Shown here: one piece after another, positions 1-6,791 of the stretch
Layout: each line of letters starts with the position of its first letter
Position numbering within the stretch: position 1 is the stretch's first letter
Origin: JALHRI01 sp044351685
GTDB lineage: Bacteria > Pseudomonadota > Alphaproteobacteria > Rickettsiales > UBA3002
Length of the DNA: 9,416 bases
Reading direction: 5' to 3'
Assembly (NCBI GenBank): GCA_044351685.1
Contig: JBILFK010000049.1
Coordinates: 1 to 9,416 of the forward strand
The notes under the pieces: generated by a model
Seen by the model: only the letters and a program-made list of their open reading frames with translations
Database searches by the model: none
What the model was told of the DNA's origin: nothing
Made by a program: the position numbers and the translations under genes

Positions 1-1134
1 GGCGCGCTGACCGACGATTTACCCACCACCACTCAGGCCGCGCGCGAAATTACCCAGCGTAAGCCGCTTTATTTAGCGATGCTGTGCCATGATCTAGCCA
101 AAGGCATGGGCGGCGGGCATGCGCAAAAAGGCCTGAGCGTTACCGAATCGATTGCGCGGCATTTAGGTTTAACGCCGGAAGAAGGCGCGCTTGCCGGCTG
201 GCTGGTTTCGGAACATTTATTGCTTTCGGAAATTGCCTTTAAGCGCGATATCGCTGATGCGCATTTAATTGCTACGTTGGTTGCGCGCATTCAATCGCCT
301 GAACGTTTGCGGCTGCTGCTGATGTTAACAGTGGCCGATATTCGTGCGGTGGGCCCAAAAATATGGAATAACTGGAAGGCTTCGCTGCTGCGTCAGCTGT
401 ATTTGCGTATTCTGGCGGGCATGGGCGTGCAAATGCATGCGGCAACAGCCGATGCAGCTGCAAGCGATACGGAAGCATGGGTTGCACGGTTTCGTGAAAC
501 AGATGCACCCGCATTGTTTCATGTGCACACCGATGCGGCGCGTGCCATTACCGAAGTGACCTGTGTGATGGCATACCGCGCCGATTATTTGCGGTTGCTG
601 GCGGGCATTATGGCGTGGGTTGGCGCGAGCATTGTTTCGGCCAAAACTACGCTCACTTCATCATTGGCAGATAGCATGGTGATTGCCACACTTGGCATTC
701 AGGATATGCGCGCGCAGGCATTCTGCGAACCCGAAAGGCTCGCGCAGTTGCCCGAATTATTGCAGGCGGCCATGCAGGGAAATGTGACATTTGCCCGAGA
801 ACTGACACGGCGCGGGCGCATTGCCAGCAGTGAACGCCGCGTGCAAATTCTGCCGGAAGTATTTTTTGATAACAGTGTCAGCCAGCATACCACCGTGATT
901 GAAGTGAACGCCGAAGATCGTACCGCCCTGCTGCACGATATTCTGGCGACGCTTGGTATGCTGAATTTACAGGTGGTGAGCGCACATATTGCGACCTACG
1001 GTCAGAAAGCGGTGGACGTTTTTTATGTAAAAGATATGTATGGGCTTCGCATTGAACATCGCGTAAAACAGCAGCAGATTCGGGAAGGGTTGTTAACCAT
1101 GCTAGATCCACACCGCCTTAGTTACAGTATCTAA
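1..1134 (+). CDS. glnD: Bifunctional uridylyltransferase/uridylyl-removing enzyme GlnD, C-terminal part (5' end outside window)
   Basis: GlnD senses glutamine and adds or removes UMP on PII proteins, setting nitrogen status signalling in the cytoplasm. The reading frame is open from base 1 to the TAA at 1132-1134, so 377 residues are visible; the N-terminal nucleotidyltransferase domain lies upstream of the window. In window-local residue numbers, the HD (uridylyl-removing) domain shows the His-Asp pair H30-D31 followed by H40. A family block TVADIRAVGP sits at about 111-120. Two ACT domains follow, at about 183-261 and 297-367; the second has the typical VDVFYVKDMYGL stretch. The first ACT domain is more divergent than usual. 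The usual GGDH after the HD pair reads GGGH here. The stop is immediately followed by the next gene's ATG, so it heads a compact operon. Identification is from remembered family motifs, not a search. Confidence 0.95.
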   Translation, partial: GALTDDLPTTTQAAREITQRKPLYLAMLCHDLAKGMGGGHAQKGLSVTESIARHLGLTPEEGALAGWLVSEHLLLSEIAFKRDIADAHLIATLVARIQSPERLRLLLMLTVADIRAVGPKIWNNWKASLLRQLYLRILAGMGVQMHAATADAAASDTEAWVARFRETDAPALFHVHTDAARAITEVTCVMAYRADYLRLLAGIMAWVGASIVSAKTTLTSSLADSMVIATLGIQDMRAQAFCEPERLAQLPELLQAAMQGNVTFARELTRRGRIASSERRVQILPEVFFDNSVSQHTTVIEVNAEDRTALLHDILATLGMLNLQVVSAHIATYGQKAVDVFYVKDMYGLRIEHRVKQQQIREGLLTMLDPHRLSYSI

Positions 1135-1401
1135 ATGGGGCTGCTTAAAGTGATATGGCCGGCACTGGTGCCGCTTATGGGCTACCTGCTCTATGTGGCG
1201 TGGCGGGCGCATAAACGCGCGCACGGGCAGGAAATGCCGCCGCTGCGCAAAGCCGGATTTTTAAGTGTGGTAGCAAGTTTGCTGCTGGCGATTGGCTGTT
1301 TTGTGGTGCTGGGGGCAAACCAACAGCCGCATCAGGTGCGCCACTATGAACCCACGCATCTGAACGATGACGGAACTCTGCAACCCGCGAGGATGCCATG
1401 A
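1135..1401 (+). CDS. Small two-helix membrane protein, probable DUF6111 family
   Basis: This is an 88-residue protein of unknown function. It has two hydrophobic segments, at about residues 4-22 and 42-61, separated by a basic, hydrophilic stretch (RAHKRAHGQEMPPLRK). It ends in a soluble tail with the pattern HYEPTHLNDDGTLQPARM. That tail resembles the 'Y-P-A-x-x-E-DG-x-L-x-P-G' ending I associate with alphaproteobacterial DUF6111 proteins, which often sit beside CCA nucleotidyltransferase genes; the assignment is therefore by tail pattern and neighbourhood. The ATG directly abuts the glnD stop codon and is in the same frame. I see no clear Shine-Dalgarno, so translation probably depends on ribosomes finishing glnD. 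The TGA overlaps the cca start as ATGA. No catalytic motif is visible, and no function should be inferred. Confidence 0.75.
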   Translation: MGLLKVIWPALVPLMGYLLYVAWRAHKRAHGQEMPPLRKAGFLSVVASLLLAIGCFVVLGANQQPHQVRHYEPTHLNDDGTLQPARMP

Positions 1402-2639
1402 GCCAGTATCCTGTGCCGAGTTGGCTAAAGGCCGATGTGATGGCATCGCTGTTTGCAGCGGTGCGTGAGCATGGCGGCGAAATGCGGCTGGTGGGCGGTG
1501 TGGTGCGCGAGCTGGTGCGCGGCGAATTAAGCGATGCCTGGCCACGCGACATTGATGCCGCTACCACCTTGCCACCCGAAACCATGATGATGATTGCTGC
1601 AAACCTTGGCATTAAGGCGATTCCTACGGGCATTGCGCATGGCACAATAACACTGGTGATTGCGCCCACGAAACTGGAAGTGACCACACTGCGCCGCGAT
1701 ATTGCCACCGATGGAAGGCACGCCACCGTGGCCTATACGGATCGCTTTGAAGAAGATGCCTCGCGCCGCGATTTCACCATGAATGCACTGTACCTTGCGC
1801 AAGATGGCACGGTGAGTGATTTTTATCATGGCATTGAAGCGGCCAAAGCCGGAGAAGTGAATTTTATCGGCGATGCTGGGCAACGCATTCGTGAAGATGG
1901 GTTGCGTATCTTGCGCTATTTCCGCTTTTTGGCCACGCATGGCAGTGGCAAAGTCAGCGAAGCCGCCATTGCTGCTTGCCGCGACAATATTGCGATGCTT
2001 GCCCATCTTTCGGGCGAACGCATTCAGCAGGAAATGGCCAAATTGCTGGCCGCAAAAAACCCGCACCCAGCGATTGAGCAGATGGAAGCGTGCGGTGTGT
2101 TACCCGCCATTGTGCAGGGTAATACCAACCTTGCTGCGCATGGCCGCCTGATGGCGCTTGAGGCGCAATATAACGCACTGATTCACCCGTGGCTGCGCTT
2201 AAGCGTGCTGCTTTCAGAACGCACACTTGAGGCGTTGGAGATTACGCTGATGCGTTGGCGCGCAAGCAACGATATCAAACAAATCATGATGTCGTTGGCA
2301 AAGGCCGAGCCCCTGCGCGCCGATAGCGCCGAGGCCGACCATAAAAAAGTGATTCGCGAACATGGTGCTGCGTATTTTCGGTTGCTGTTATTGCGCAGTG
2401 CCGCACTTGCCACGATGCCTTGGGATCTGCGTTCACCTTTCGATGCGGCAAGCCAATGGCAACCGCCCCAGTTTCCGGTGAAGGGTGTGGATGTGATTGC
2501 CTACGGTGTGCCGCAAGGCGAAAAAGTAGGCGAGCAATTACGCAAGCTCGAAGAAATCTGGGAGAAAAGCGATTACAGCTTAGAAAAACCGGATTTATTG
2601 AAAAAAATAAAAGATGGCGGCAGTGGCCCTAGTCGCTAA
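1398..2639 (+). CDS. cca: CCA-adding tRNA nucleotidyltransferase (class II, alphaproteobacterial type)
   Basis: This enzyme builds or repairs the 3'-CCA end of tRNAs from CTP and ATP, without a nucleic acid template. The 413-residue protein has the class II polymerase-beta-like head in the expected order. LVGGVVRELV at 31-40 is the glycine-rich nucleotide-binding loop. RDIDAAT at 50-56 gives the metal-binding pair D51 and D53. E94 lies in EVTTLRRD, and RRDFTMNALY spans 123-132. The EDGLR base-selection motif is at 166-170, followed by ILRYFRFLA, and GERIQQEM is at 207-213. The C-terminal element around 359-394 (GVPQGEKVGEQL...EEIWEKSDY) matches the tail seen in alphaproteobacterial family members. 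The start is the ATG overlapping the previous TGA, preceded by GAGG at 1389-1392 with 5-nt spacing. Whether it adds all of CCA or only A cannot be told from motifs alone, although no second nucleotidyltransferase is visible nearby. Confidence 0.95.
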   Translation: MSQYPVPSWLKADVMASLFAAVREHGGEMRLVGGVVRELVRGELSDAWPRDIDAATTLPPETMMMIAANLGIKAIPTGIAHGTITLVIAPTKLEVTTLRRDIATDGRHATVAYTDRFEEDASRRDFTMNALYLAQDGTVSDFYHGIEAAKAGEVNFIGDAGQRIREDGLRILRYFRFLATHGSGKVSEAAIAACRDNIAMLAHLSGERIQQEMAKLLAAKNPHPAIEQMEACGVLPAIVQGNTNLAAHGRLMALEAQYNALIHPWLRLSVLLSERTLEALEITLMRWRASNDIKQIMMSLAKAEPLRADSAEADHKKVIREHGAAYFRLLLLRSAALATMPWDLRSPFDAASQWQPPQFPVKGVDVIAYGVPQGEKVGEQLRKLEEIWEKSDYSLEKPDLLKKIKDGGSGPSR

Positions 2640-4075
2640 ACGCTGGTGCCACCCACGGTGATGGCCGAAATTTTTAACGATGGCTGACCAACCCCCACCG
2701 GCACGCTTTGCCCGGCTTTGCCGCACGTGCCCACGCCCGGATCAAGGCAGGTATCGTTGCCCACCATGCTGATTTTTTGCATAATATCGGGGCCAGAACC
2801 AATGAGTGTTGCGCCCTTGAGTGGGGCGCCGACTTTGCCATTTTCCACTAAATACGCTTCGGTGGCATTGAACACGAATTTGCCAGACGTAATATCGACC
2901 TGCCCGCCACCCAGATACGGAATGTAAATGCCACGCGGCATGCTCTCGATCATTTCCTGCTGCGTATAGCTGCCATTTAACATGCTGGTATTGGTCATGC
3001 GCGGCATGGGAAGATATTCGTAGCTTTCGCGCCGCCCGTTGCCGGTGGCTTTGGTGTTCATGAGGCGTGCGTTCATGCGGTCTTGCATATAGCCTTTTAA
3101 GATACCGTCTTCGATAAGCACATTTTGTGCGGTGGGCGTGCCTTCATCGTCGATGCTCAGTGAGCCGCGCCTATCAGGCAGGGTGCCATCATCGATGACG
3201 GTGACGCCTTTGGCGGCGACGCGCTCGCCGATGCGGCCTGAAAAGGTGCTGGAGCCTTTACGGTTAAAATCGCCCTCGAGCCCATGCCCTACGGCTTCGT
3301 GCAGCAGCACGCCGCACCAGCCGGGGCCAAGCACCACCGGCAATTCGCCCGCCGGTGCGGGGATCGATTCCATATTCACACGCGCTTGCCGCAGGGCTTC
3401 ATCGGCCTGCGATTTCCAGCGTGATTCGTGCAGTAGGGCTTCATATAAGTAACGCCCGCCCGAGCCAGAACTTCCGGCTTCCATGCGGCCATCTTTTTGC
3501 AGCACCACCTGAATCGAAAGCCGCACCAATGGGCGGTAATCGGTGGCTTCGCTGCCATCACCGCGCAGAATATGCACCGCCTGCCAGCTGCCAGCCAATG
3601 TGGCGCTTACCTGCGCTACCTGCGGGTCGGCAGCACGCAGATAGGCATCAATCGATTGCAGTAATGCCAGTTTTTGCGAAAACGCTACCGCATCGAGCGG
3701 GCTTGCCGAGGTATAAAGCGGTAAATTACGGCCAAAAGCCGGAATGGGGGCGCTTACCATGCCAGAAGCAGGCGAGGCGACAGCCGCACTGACAGTGCCA
3801 GCCGCACGTTTTAATGCGGCGTGTGAAAGCTCGGCGCTATGGCCGTAGGCAGCCATTTCGCCCTGCACCATGCGCAGCCCAAAGCCGCGCGAGACATCTT
3901 GGCTGGCTTGTTTTAGCTTGCCATCATCGAAGACATAGCTTTCCGATGCGCGGTATTCGAGAAATAATTCGCCATCTTCGCCGCCAGCCAGGGCATCGGC
4001 GACCAACCGCTGCGTTGCGCGGTGATCGAGCGCATCGGCGTTAAAAAAGAGATCGTGGGTGGTTGCGTGCGCCAT
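2636..4075 (-). CDS. tldD: Metalloprotease subunit TldD
   Basis: TldD pairs with TldE/PmbA in a zinc protease that degrades unfolded peptides and, in some bacteria, matures modified peptides such as microcin B17. The 479-residue length is almost the same as the E. coli protein. The metal site is visible: HEAVGH at 259-264 (the HExxxH motif of this family) and a C-terminal cysteine, C451, in GTCGKAGQ, which matches the third ligand known in TldD. The N-terminal region has the family's FDDGKLKQAS stretch at 49-58. The ATG at 4075-4073 has an AGGA 12 nt upstream on the minus strand, a somewhat long spacing, but no better in-frame start is seen. The stop TAG overlaps the cca stop. The gene diverges from coxB, an arrangement common in alphaproteobacteria. 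The tldE/pmbA partner is not in the window. Confidence 0.96.
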   Translation of the reverse strand: MAHATTHDLFFNADALDHRATQRLVADALAGGEDGELFLEYRASESYVFDDGKLKQASQDVSRGFGLRMVQGEMAAYGHSAELSHAALKRAAGTVSAAVASPASGMVSAPIPAFGRNLPLYTSASPLDAVAFSQKLALLQSIDAYLRAADPQVAQVSATLAGSWQAVHILRGDGSEATDYRPLVRLSIQVVLQKDGRMEAGSSGSGGRYLYEALLHESRWKSQADEALRQARVNMESIPAPAGELPVVLGPGWCGVLLHEAVGHGLEGDFNRKGSSTFSGRIGERVAAKGVTVIDDGTLPDRRGSLSIDDEGTPTAQNVLIEDGILKGYMQDRMNARLMNTKATGNGRRESYEYLPMPRMTNTSMLNGSYTQQEMIESMPRGIYIPYLGGGQVDITSGKFVFNATEAYLVENGKVGAPLKGATLIGSGPDIMQKISMVGNDTCLDPGVGTCGKAGQSVPVGVGQPSLKISAITVGGTSV

Positions 4076-4107
4076 GCGTGATGATTTTCCTACGGTTATA
4101 TTACACT

Positions 4108-4136
4108 AATGTGGGGATGGCGAAACTAAAAGTCAA
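4108..4136 (-). promoter_or_regulatory. Weak candidate tldD promoter
   Basis: On the minus strand TTGACT (complement of 4131-4136) is a good -35 hexamer. At 17-nt spacing the -10 would be CACATT (complement of 4108-4113), a poor match to TATAAT. A more AT-rich TAATAT lies further on (complement of 4098-4103), but too far from the -35. This is inferred from sequence resemblance only. Confidence 0.2.
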
Positions 4137-4141
4137 TTCAC

Positions 4142-4170
4142 TTGCCACGAAGCCGAAGATTCGCTACGCC
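4142..4170 (+). promoter_or_regulatory. Candidate housekeeping-sigma promoter for the cox operon
   Basis: TTGCCAC at 4142-4148 and GCTACGCC at 4163-4170, separated by 14 nt, resemble the Caulobacter sigma-73 consensus (TTGaCgS, N10-14, GCTANAWC), matching it at most positions. Transcription would begin near 4176, leaving a short leader of about 25 nt before the coxB ATG. The spacer carries a small inverted repeat, CGAAGATTCG at 4154-4163, possibly by chance. The position is sensible because this is the only intergenic gap upstream of the oxidase genes, but it is an inference from a consensus. Confidence 0.35.
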
Positions 4171-4190
4171 GCAAACAGAGTATCAGACAC

Positions 4191-4194
4191 AGGA
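4191..4194 (+). promoter_or_regulatory. Ribosome binding site fixing the coxB start
   Basis: AGGA lies 6 nt upstream of the ATG at 4201. It selects this start over the upstream in-frame ATGs at 4063, 4081 and 4117, which would place a long hydrophilic extension ahead of a good signal peptide. Confidence 0.75.
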
Positions 4195-4200
4195 ACCATT

Positions 4201-5148
4201 ATGCGTAATATCCTACGTACCGTTATTTGTTTAAGCCTGCTGGCGCTGTTTTTTGCCATGCCGCTTGCTACGCACGCTGAAGATGCCGCAGCAAAACCAG
4301 CTGCGACCACCGAGGAAGCGGCCCCCGCTACCGATGCAGCAGAGGCCGTGCCTGCCACCTCGCCCATTCAATTTAATGCTGAAAATATTCGTGGGCATGC
4401 AGTGCCGTGGCAGCTTGGCTACCAAGACGCCGCCACCCCGGTGATGGAGCAGTTCCACTGGTTCCATAACTATCTGCTTTGGATTATCAGCGCGATTTCG
4501 GTGTTTGTGCTTGGATTGCTGGTGTATATCGTGGTGCGCTTCAACCGCAAAAGCAATCCGGTTCCCGCAACCTTTACCCATAATGCAAAAATCGAATTTA
4601 TTTGGACGGTGATCCCTATCATCATTCTGATTGCGATTGTGGTTCCATCGCTGCGCATTCACTACGACTATTCAGATAGTGAAACCAGCATCAAGAATGC
4701 CGACATGACATTAAAGGTCGTGGGCAACCAGTGGTATTGGAACTATGAATACCCCAAAGAAGGCATCAAGTTTGATAGCTACATGAAAAAAGATGCCGAT
4801 TTACTCCCCGGTGAGCCGCGCTTGCTGGCAGTAGATAACCCCGTGGTGGTGCCCGTAAATACCACCGTACGCGTGCAGGTTACCGGCGCCGATGTGATTC
4901 ACAGCTGGGCCATGCCCGCCTTCGGCGTGAAGCAAGATACTGTGCCTGGCCGCCTGAACGAAACCTGGTTTAAGGCCACCAAAGAAGGCATTTATTATGG
5001 CCAGTGCAGCGAGCTTTGCGGCAAATACCACGGCTTCATGCCGATTGAAGTGCATGTGGTTTCTAAGAAACTTTATAAGCAATGGGTTGCTTACGCTAAA
5101 ACCAAATTCGCAGCCGATGATTCGCATCAGGTTGCCGGTGTCAATTAA
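4201..5148 (+). CDS. coxB: Cytochrome c oxidase subunit II (CuA subunit), aa3 type
   Basis: Subunit II takes electrons from cytochrome c through its binuclear CuA centre and passes them to heme a in subunit I. The 315-residue protein has a signal peptide with hydrophobic core at about 6-23 and a likely cleavage after THA at 26; there is no lipobox cysteine at the cleavage site. An Ala/Pro/Glu-rich linker (27-54) and two membrane helices (about 91-113 and 131-150) follow. The periplasmic cupredoxin domain has QWYW at 177-180, the aromatic patch for electron entry. The CuA ligands are all present: H234 in HSWAMP, then C269, E271, C273, H277 and M280 in CSELCGKYHGFM. The frame remains open upstream to an ATG at 4063, but the signal peptide and the AGGA favour 4201. 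It is the first gene of the oxidase operon and is 11 nt from coxA. Confidence 0.97.
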   Translation: MRNILRTVICLSLLALFFAMPLATHAEDAAAKPAATTEEAAPATDAAEAVPATSPIQFNAENIRGHAVPWQLGYQDAATPVMEQFHWFHNYLLWIISAISVFVLGLLVYIVVRFNRKSNPVPATFTHNAKIEFIWTVIPIIILIAIVVPSLRIHYDYSDSETSIKNADMTLKVVGNQWYWNYEYPKEGIKFDSYMKKDADLLPGEPRLLAVDNPVVVPVNTTVRVQVTGADVIHSWAMPAFGVKQDTVPGRLNETWFKATKEGIYYGQCSELCGKYHGFMPIEVHVVSKKLYKQWVAYAKTKFAADDSHQVAGVN

Positions 5149-5152
5149 GGAG
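5147..5152 (+). promoter_or_regulatory. Shine-Dalgarno of coxA embedded in the coxB stop
   Basis: AAGGAG, a strong match to the anti-SD, starts within the coxB TAA stop codon (5146-5148) and lies 7 nt before the coxA ATG. A ribosome terminating on coxB would be placed over the coxA initiation site, favouring coupled subunit I and II synthesis. Confidence 0.8.
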
Positions 5153-5159
5153 ATTCTTC

Positions 5160-6791
5160 ATGGCTAACGCGCACGCACATGCTGACGACCACCACGACCA
5201 TGCGCCGGGCTTTTTTACCCGCTGGTTCTGTTCTACCAACCACAAAGACATTGGTATTCTGTACCTGATTTACGCGGTGATTGCTGGCCTGCTTGGTGCG
5301 GCATTCTCGATCGCGCTGCGCGCTGAATTACAATATCCTGGTGACCAGATTTTCAACGGTAATTACCAACTGTATAACGTATTCCTTACCGCGCACGCCT
5401 TCCTGATGGTGTTCTTCCTGATTATGCCTGCGCTGATTGGAGGGTTTGGTAACTATTTCGTGCCACTGATGATTGGTGCGCCCGATATGGCATTCCCGCG
5501 CATGAATAACATTTCGTTCTGGCTGCTGGTTCCGGCCATGATCCTGCTGATTGCTTCGGCGTTTGTGGGTTCGGGTGAGGCAACCGGTGTTGGCACCGGG
5601 TGGACGGTGTATCCGCCGCTTTCGGTGGTCGATGGCTTGCATAAAGGCATGGCGCTCGATATGGCAATTTTTTCGCTGCATTTGGCGGGGATTTCTTCGA
5701 TTTTGGGTGCAATCAACTTTATTGTGACCATTTTCAATATGCGCGCACCAGGCATGACATTGTTCAAAATGCCGCTATTTGCCTGGGCGATTCTGATTAC
5801 CGCATTCTTGCTGTTGCTGGCGCTGCCGGTGCTGGGCGGTGCGATTACCATGCTGCTTACTGACCGTAACCTCGGCACCAACTTCTTTAACCCCGCCGGT
5901 GGCGGTGATCCGGTATTGTTCCAGCATCTGTTCTGGTTCTTCGGGCATCCGGAAGTGTATGTGTTGATTGTGCCTGCCTTTGGTATTATTTCCGAAGTGG
6001 TTTCCACCTTCTCACGTAAGGCGGTATTCGGGTATCTGGGCATGGTCGGCGCGATGGCGTGCATTGGCGTGCTGGGCTTTATTGTGTGGGCGCACCACAT
6101 GTTTACCGTGGGTCTCGACCGTAATGTGGAAGCCTATTACATGCTGGCAACCATGGTGATTGCAGTGCCCACCGGCATTAAAATCTTCTCGTGGATTGCG
6201 ACCATGTGGGGTGGATCGATTCGCTTCGATACGCCGATGATCTTTGCGATTGGGTTTATTTTCCTGTTCACTGTCGGCGGCGTTACCGGTGTGGTGCTTG
6301 CCAATAACAGTATCGATGTGGCGATGCACGACACCTATTACGTGGTGGCGCACTTCCATTACGCCATGTCGCTTGGCGCGCTGTTTGGCGTATTCACCGC
6401 GTTCTATTACTGGATACCGAAAATTTCCGGCTACATGTACAGTGAGTGGATGGGCAAAGTGCATTTCTGGATGTTCTTTATTGGCACCAACCTGACCTTC
6501 TTCCCGCAGCATTTCCTTGGTCTTGCTGGTATGCCGCGCCGCATCCCTGATTATCCGGATGTGTATGCTGGTTTCAATTACTGGTCGTCGATTGGTTCAT
6601 ACATCGCGGGTGTGGGGGCTATCTGGTTCCTGATTGTGGTGGTTGAAATGTTTGTGAAAAAACGCAAGGCTGGCAACAATCCATGGGGCGAGGGTGCCAA
6701 AACTCTGGAATGGACATTGCCATCCCCACCACCGTTCCACACATTTGAACAACAACCGGTGATTACCGACGTTCCCCATGCCAAGCATTAG
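5160..6791 (+). CDS. coxA: Cytochrome c oxidase subunit I, type A1 aa3 (heme a, heme a3-CuB)
   Basis: This is the catalytic, proton-pumping subunit that reduces O2 to water in the cytoplasmic membrane. The 543-residue protein has the family core of twelve membrane helices. Heme a ligands are H79 and H400; the heme a3 ligand is H398 (in VAHFHY). CuB ligands are H263, H312 and H313, with Y267 in GHPEVY as the partner of the His-Tyr crosslink. D-channel residues are D109 (GAPDMAF), N116-N117 and E265; the glutamate in GHPEVY marks type A1. K-channel residues are T338 and K341 (PTGIK). The N-terminus is histidine-rich (five His within residues 5-14) before the usual FFTRWFCSTNHKDIG. Its 3' end overlaps ctaB by 14 nt. 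Proton-pumping aa3 activity follows from the conserved residues and the operon; terminal electron donors are not shown. Confidence 0.98.
   Translation: MANAHAHADDHHDHAPGFFTRWFCSTNHKDIGILYLIYAVIAGLLGAAFSIALRAELQYPGDQIFNGNYQLYNVFLTAHAFLMVFFLIMPALIGGFGNYFVPLMIGAPDMAFPRMNNISFWLLVPAMILLIASAFVGSGEATGVGTGWTVYPPLSVVDGLHKGMALDMAIFSLHLAGISSILGAINFIVTIFNMRAPGMTLFKMPLFAWAILITAFLLLLALPVLGGAITMLLTDRNLGTNFFNPAGGGDPVLFQHLFWFFGHPEVYVLIVPAFGIISEVVSTFSRKAVFGYLGMVGAMACIGVLGFIVWAHHMFTVGLDRNVEAYYMLATMVIAVPTGIKIFSWIATMWGGSIRFDTPMIFAIGFIFLFTVGGVTGVVLANNSIDVAMHDTYYVVAHFHYAMSLGALFGVFTAFYYWIPKISGYMYSEWMGKVHFWMFFIGTNLTFFPQHFLGLAGMPRRIPDYPDVYAGFNYWSSIGSYIAGVGAIWFLIVVVEMFVKKRKAGNNPWGEGAKTLEWTLPSPPPFHTFEQQPVITDVPHAKH

Noticed and set aside
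1175..2066. Two overlapping antisense frames of about 180 codons each (1175-1726 and 1527-2066) against the DUF6111-like gene and cca.
   Set aside because: They oppose well-supported genes, have no convincing start context and no family motifs; their composition mirrors the codon pattern of the sense strand.
3132..3792. Open frames of 106 and 145 codons on the + strand within tldD.
   Set aside because: TldD with an intact HExxxH and C-terminal Cys fully explains this region; the translations have no recognisable features.
4063..4200. An in-frame upstream extension of coxB of 46 codons starting at ATG 4063.
   Set aside because: It would overlap the tldD start and place a hydrophilic tract before a clear signal peptide. 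ATG 4201 has AGGA at 6-nt spacing and is followed at once by a normal signal sequence.
5453..6100. A 215-codon open frame antisense to coxA.
   Set aside because: coxA is unmistakable on the + strand. The antisense product is rich in Pro, Ser, Thr and Ile with no recognisable domain, as expected of a shadow frame in a membrane-protein gene.
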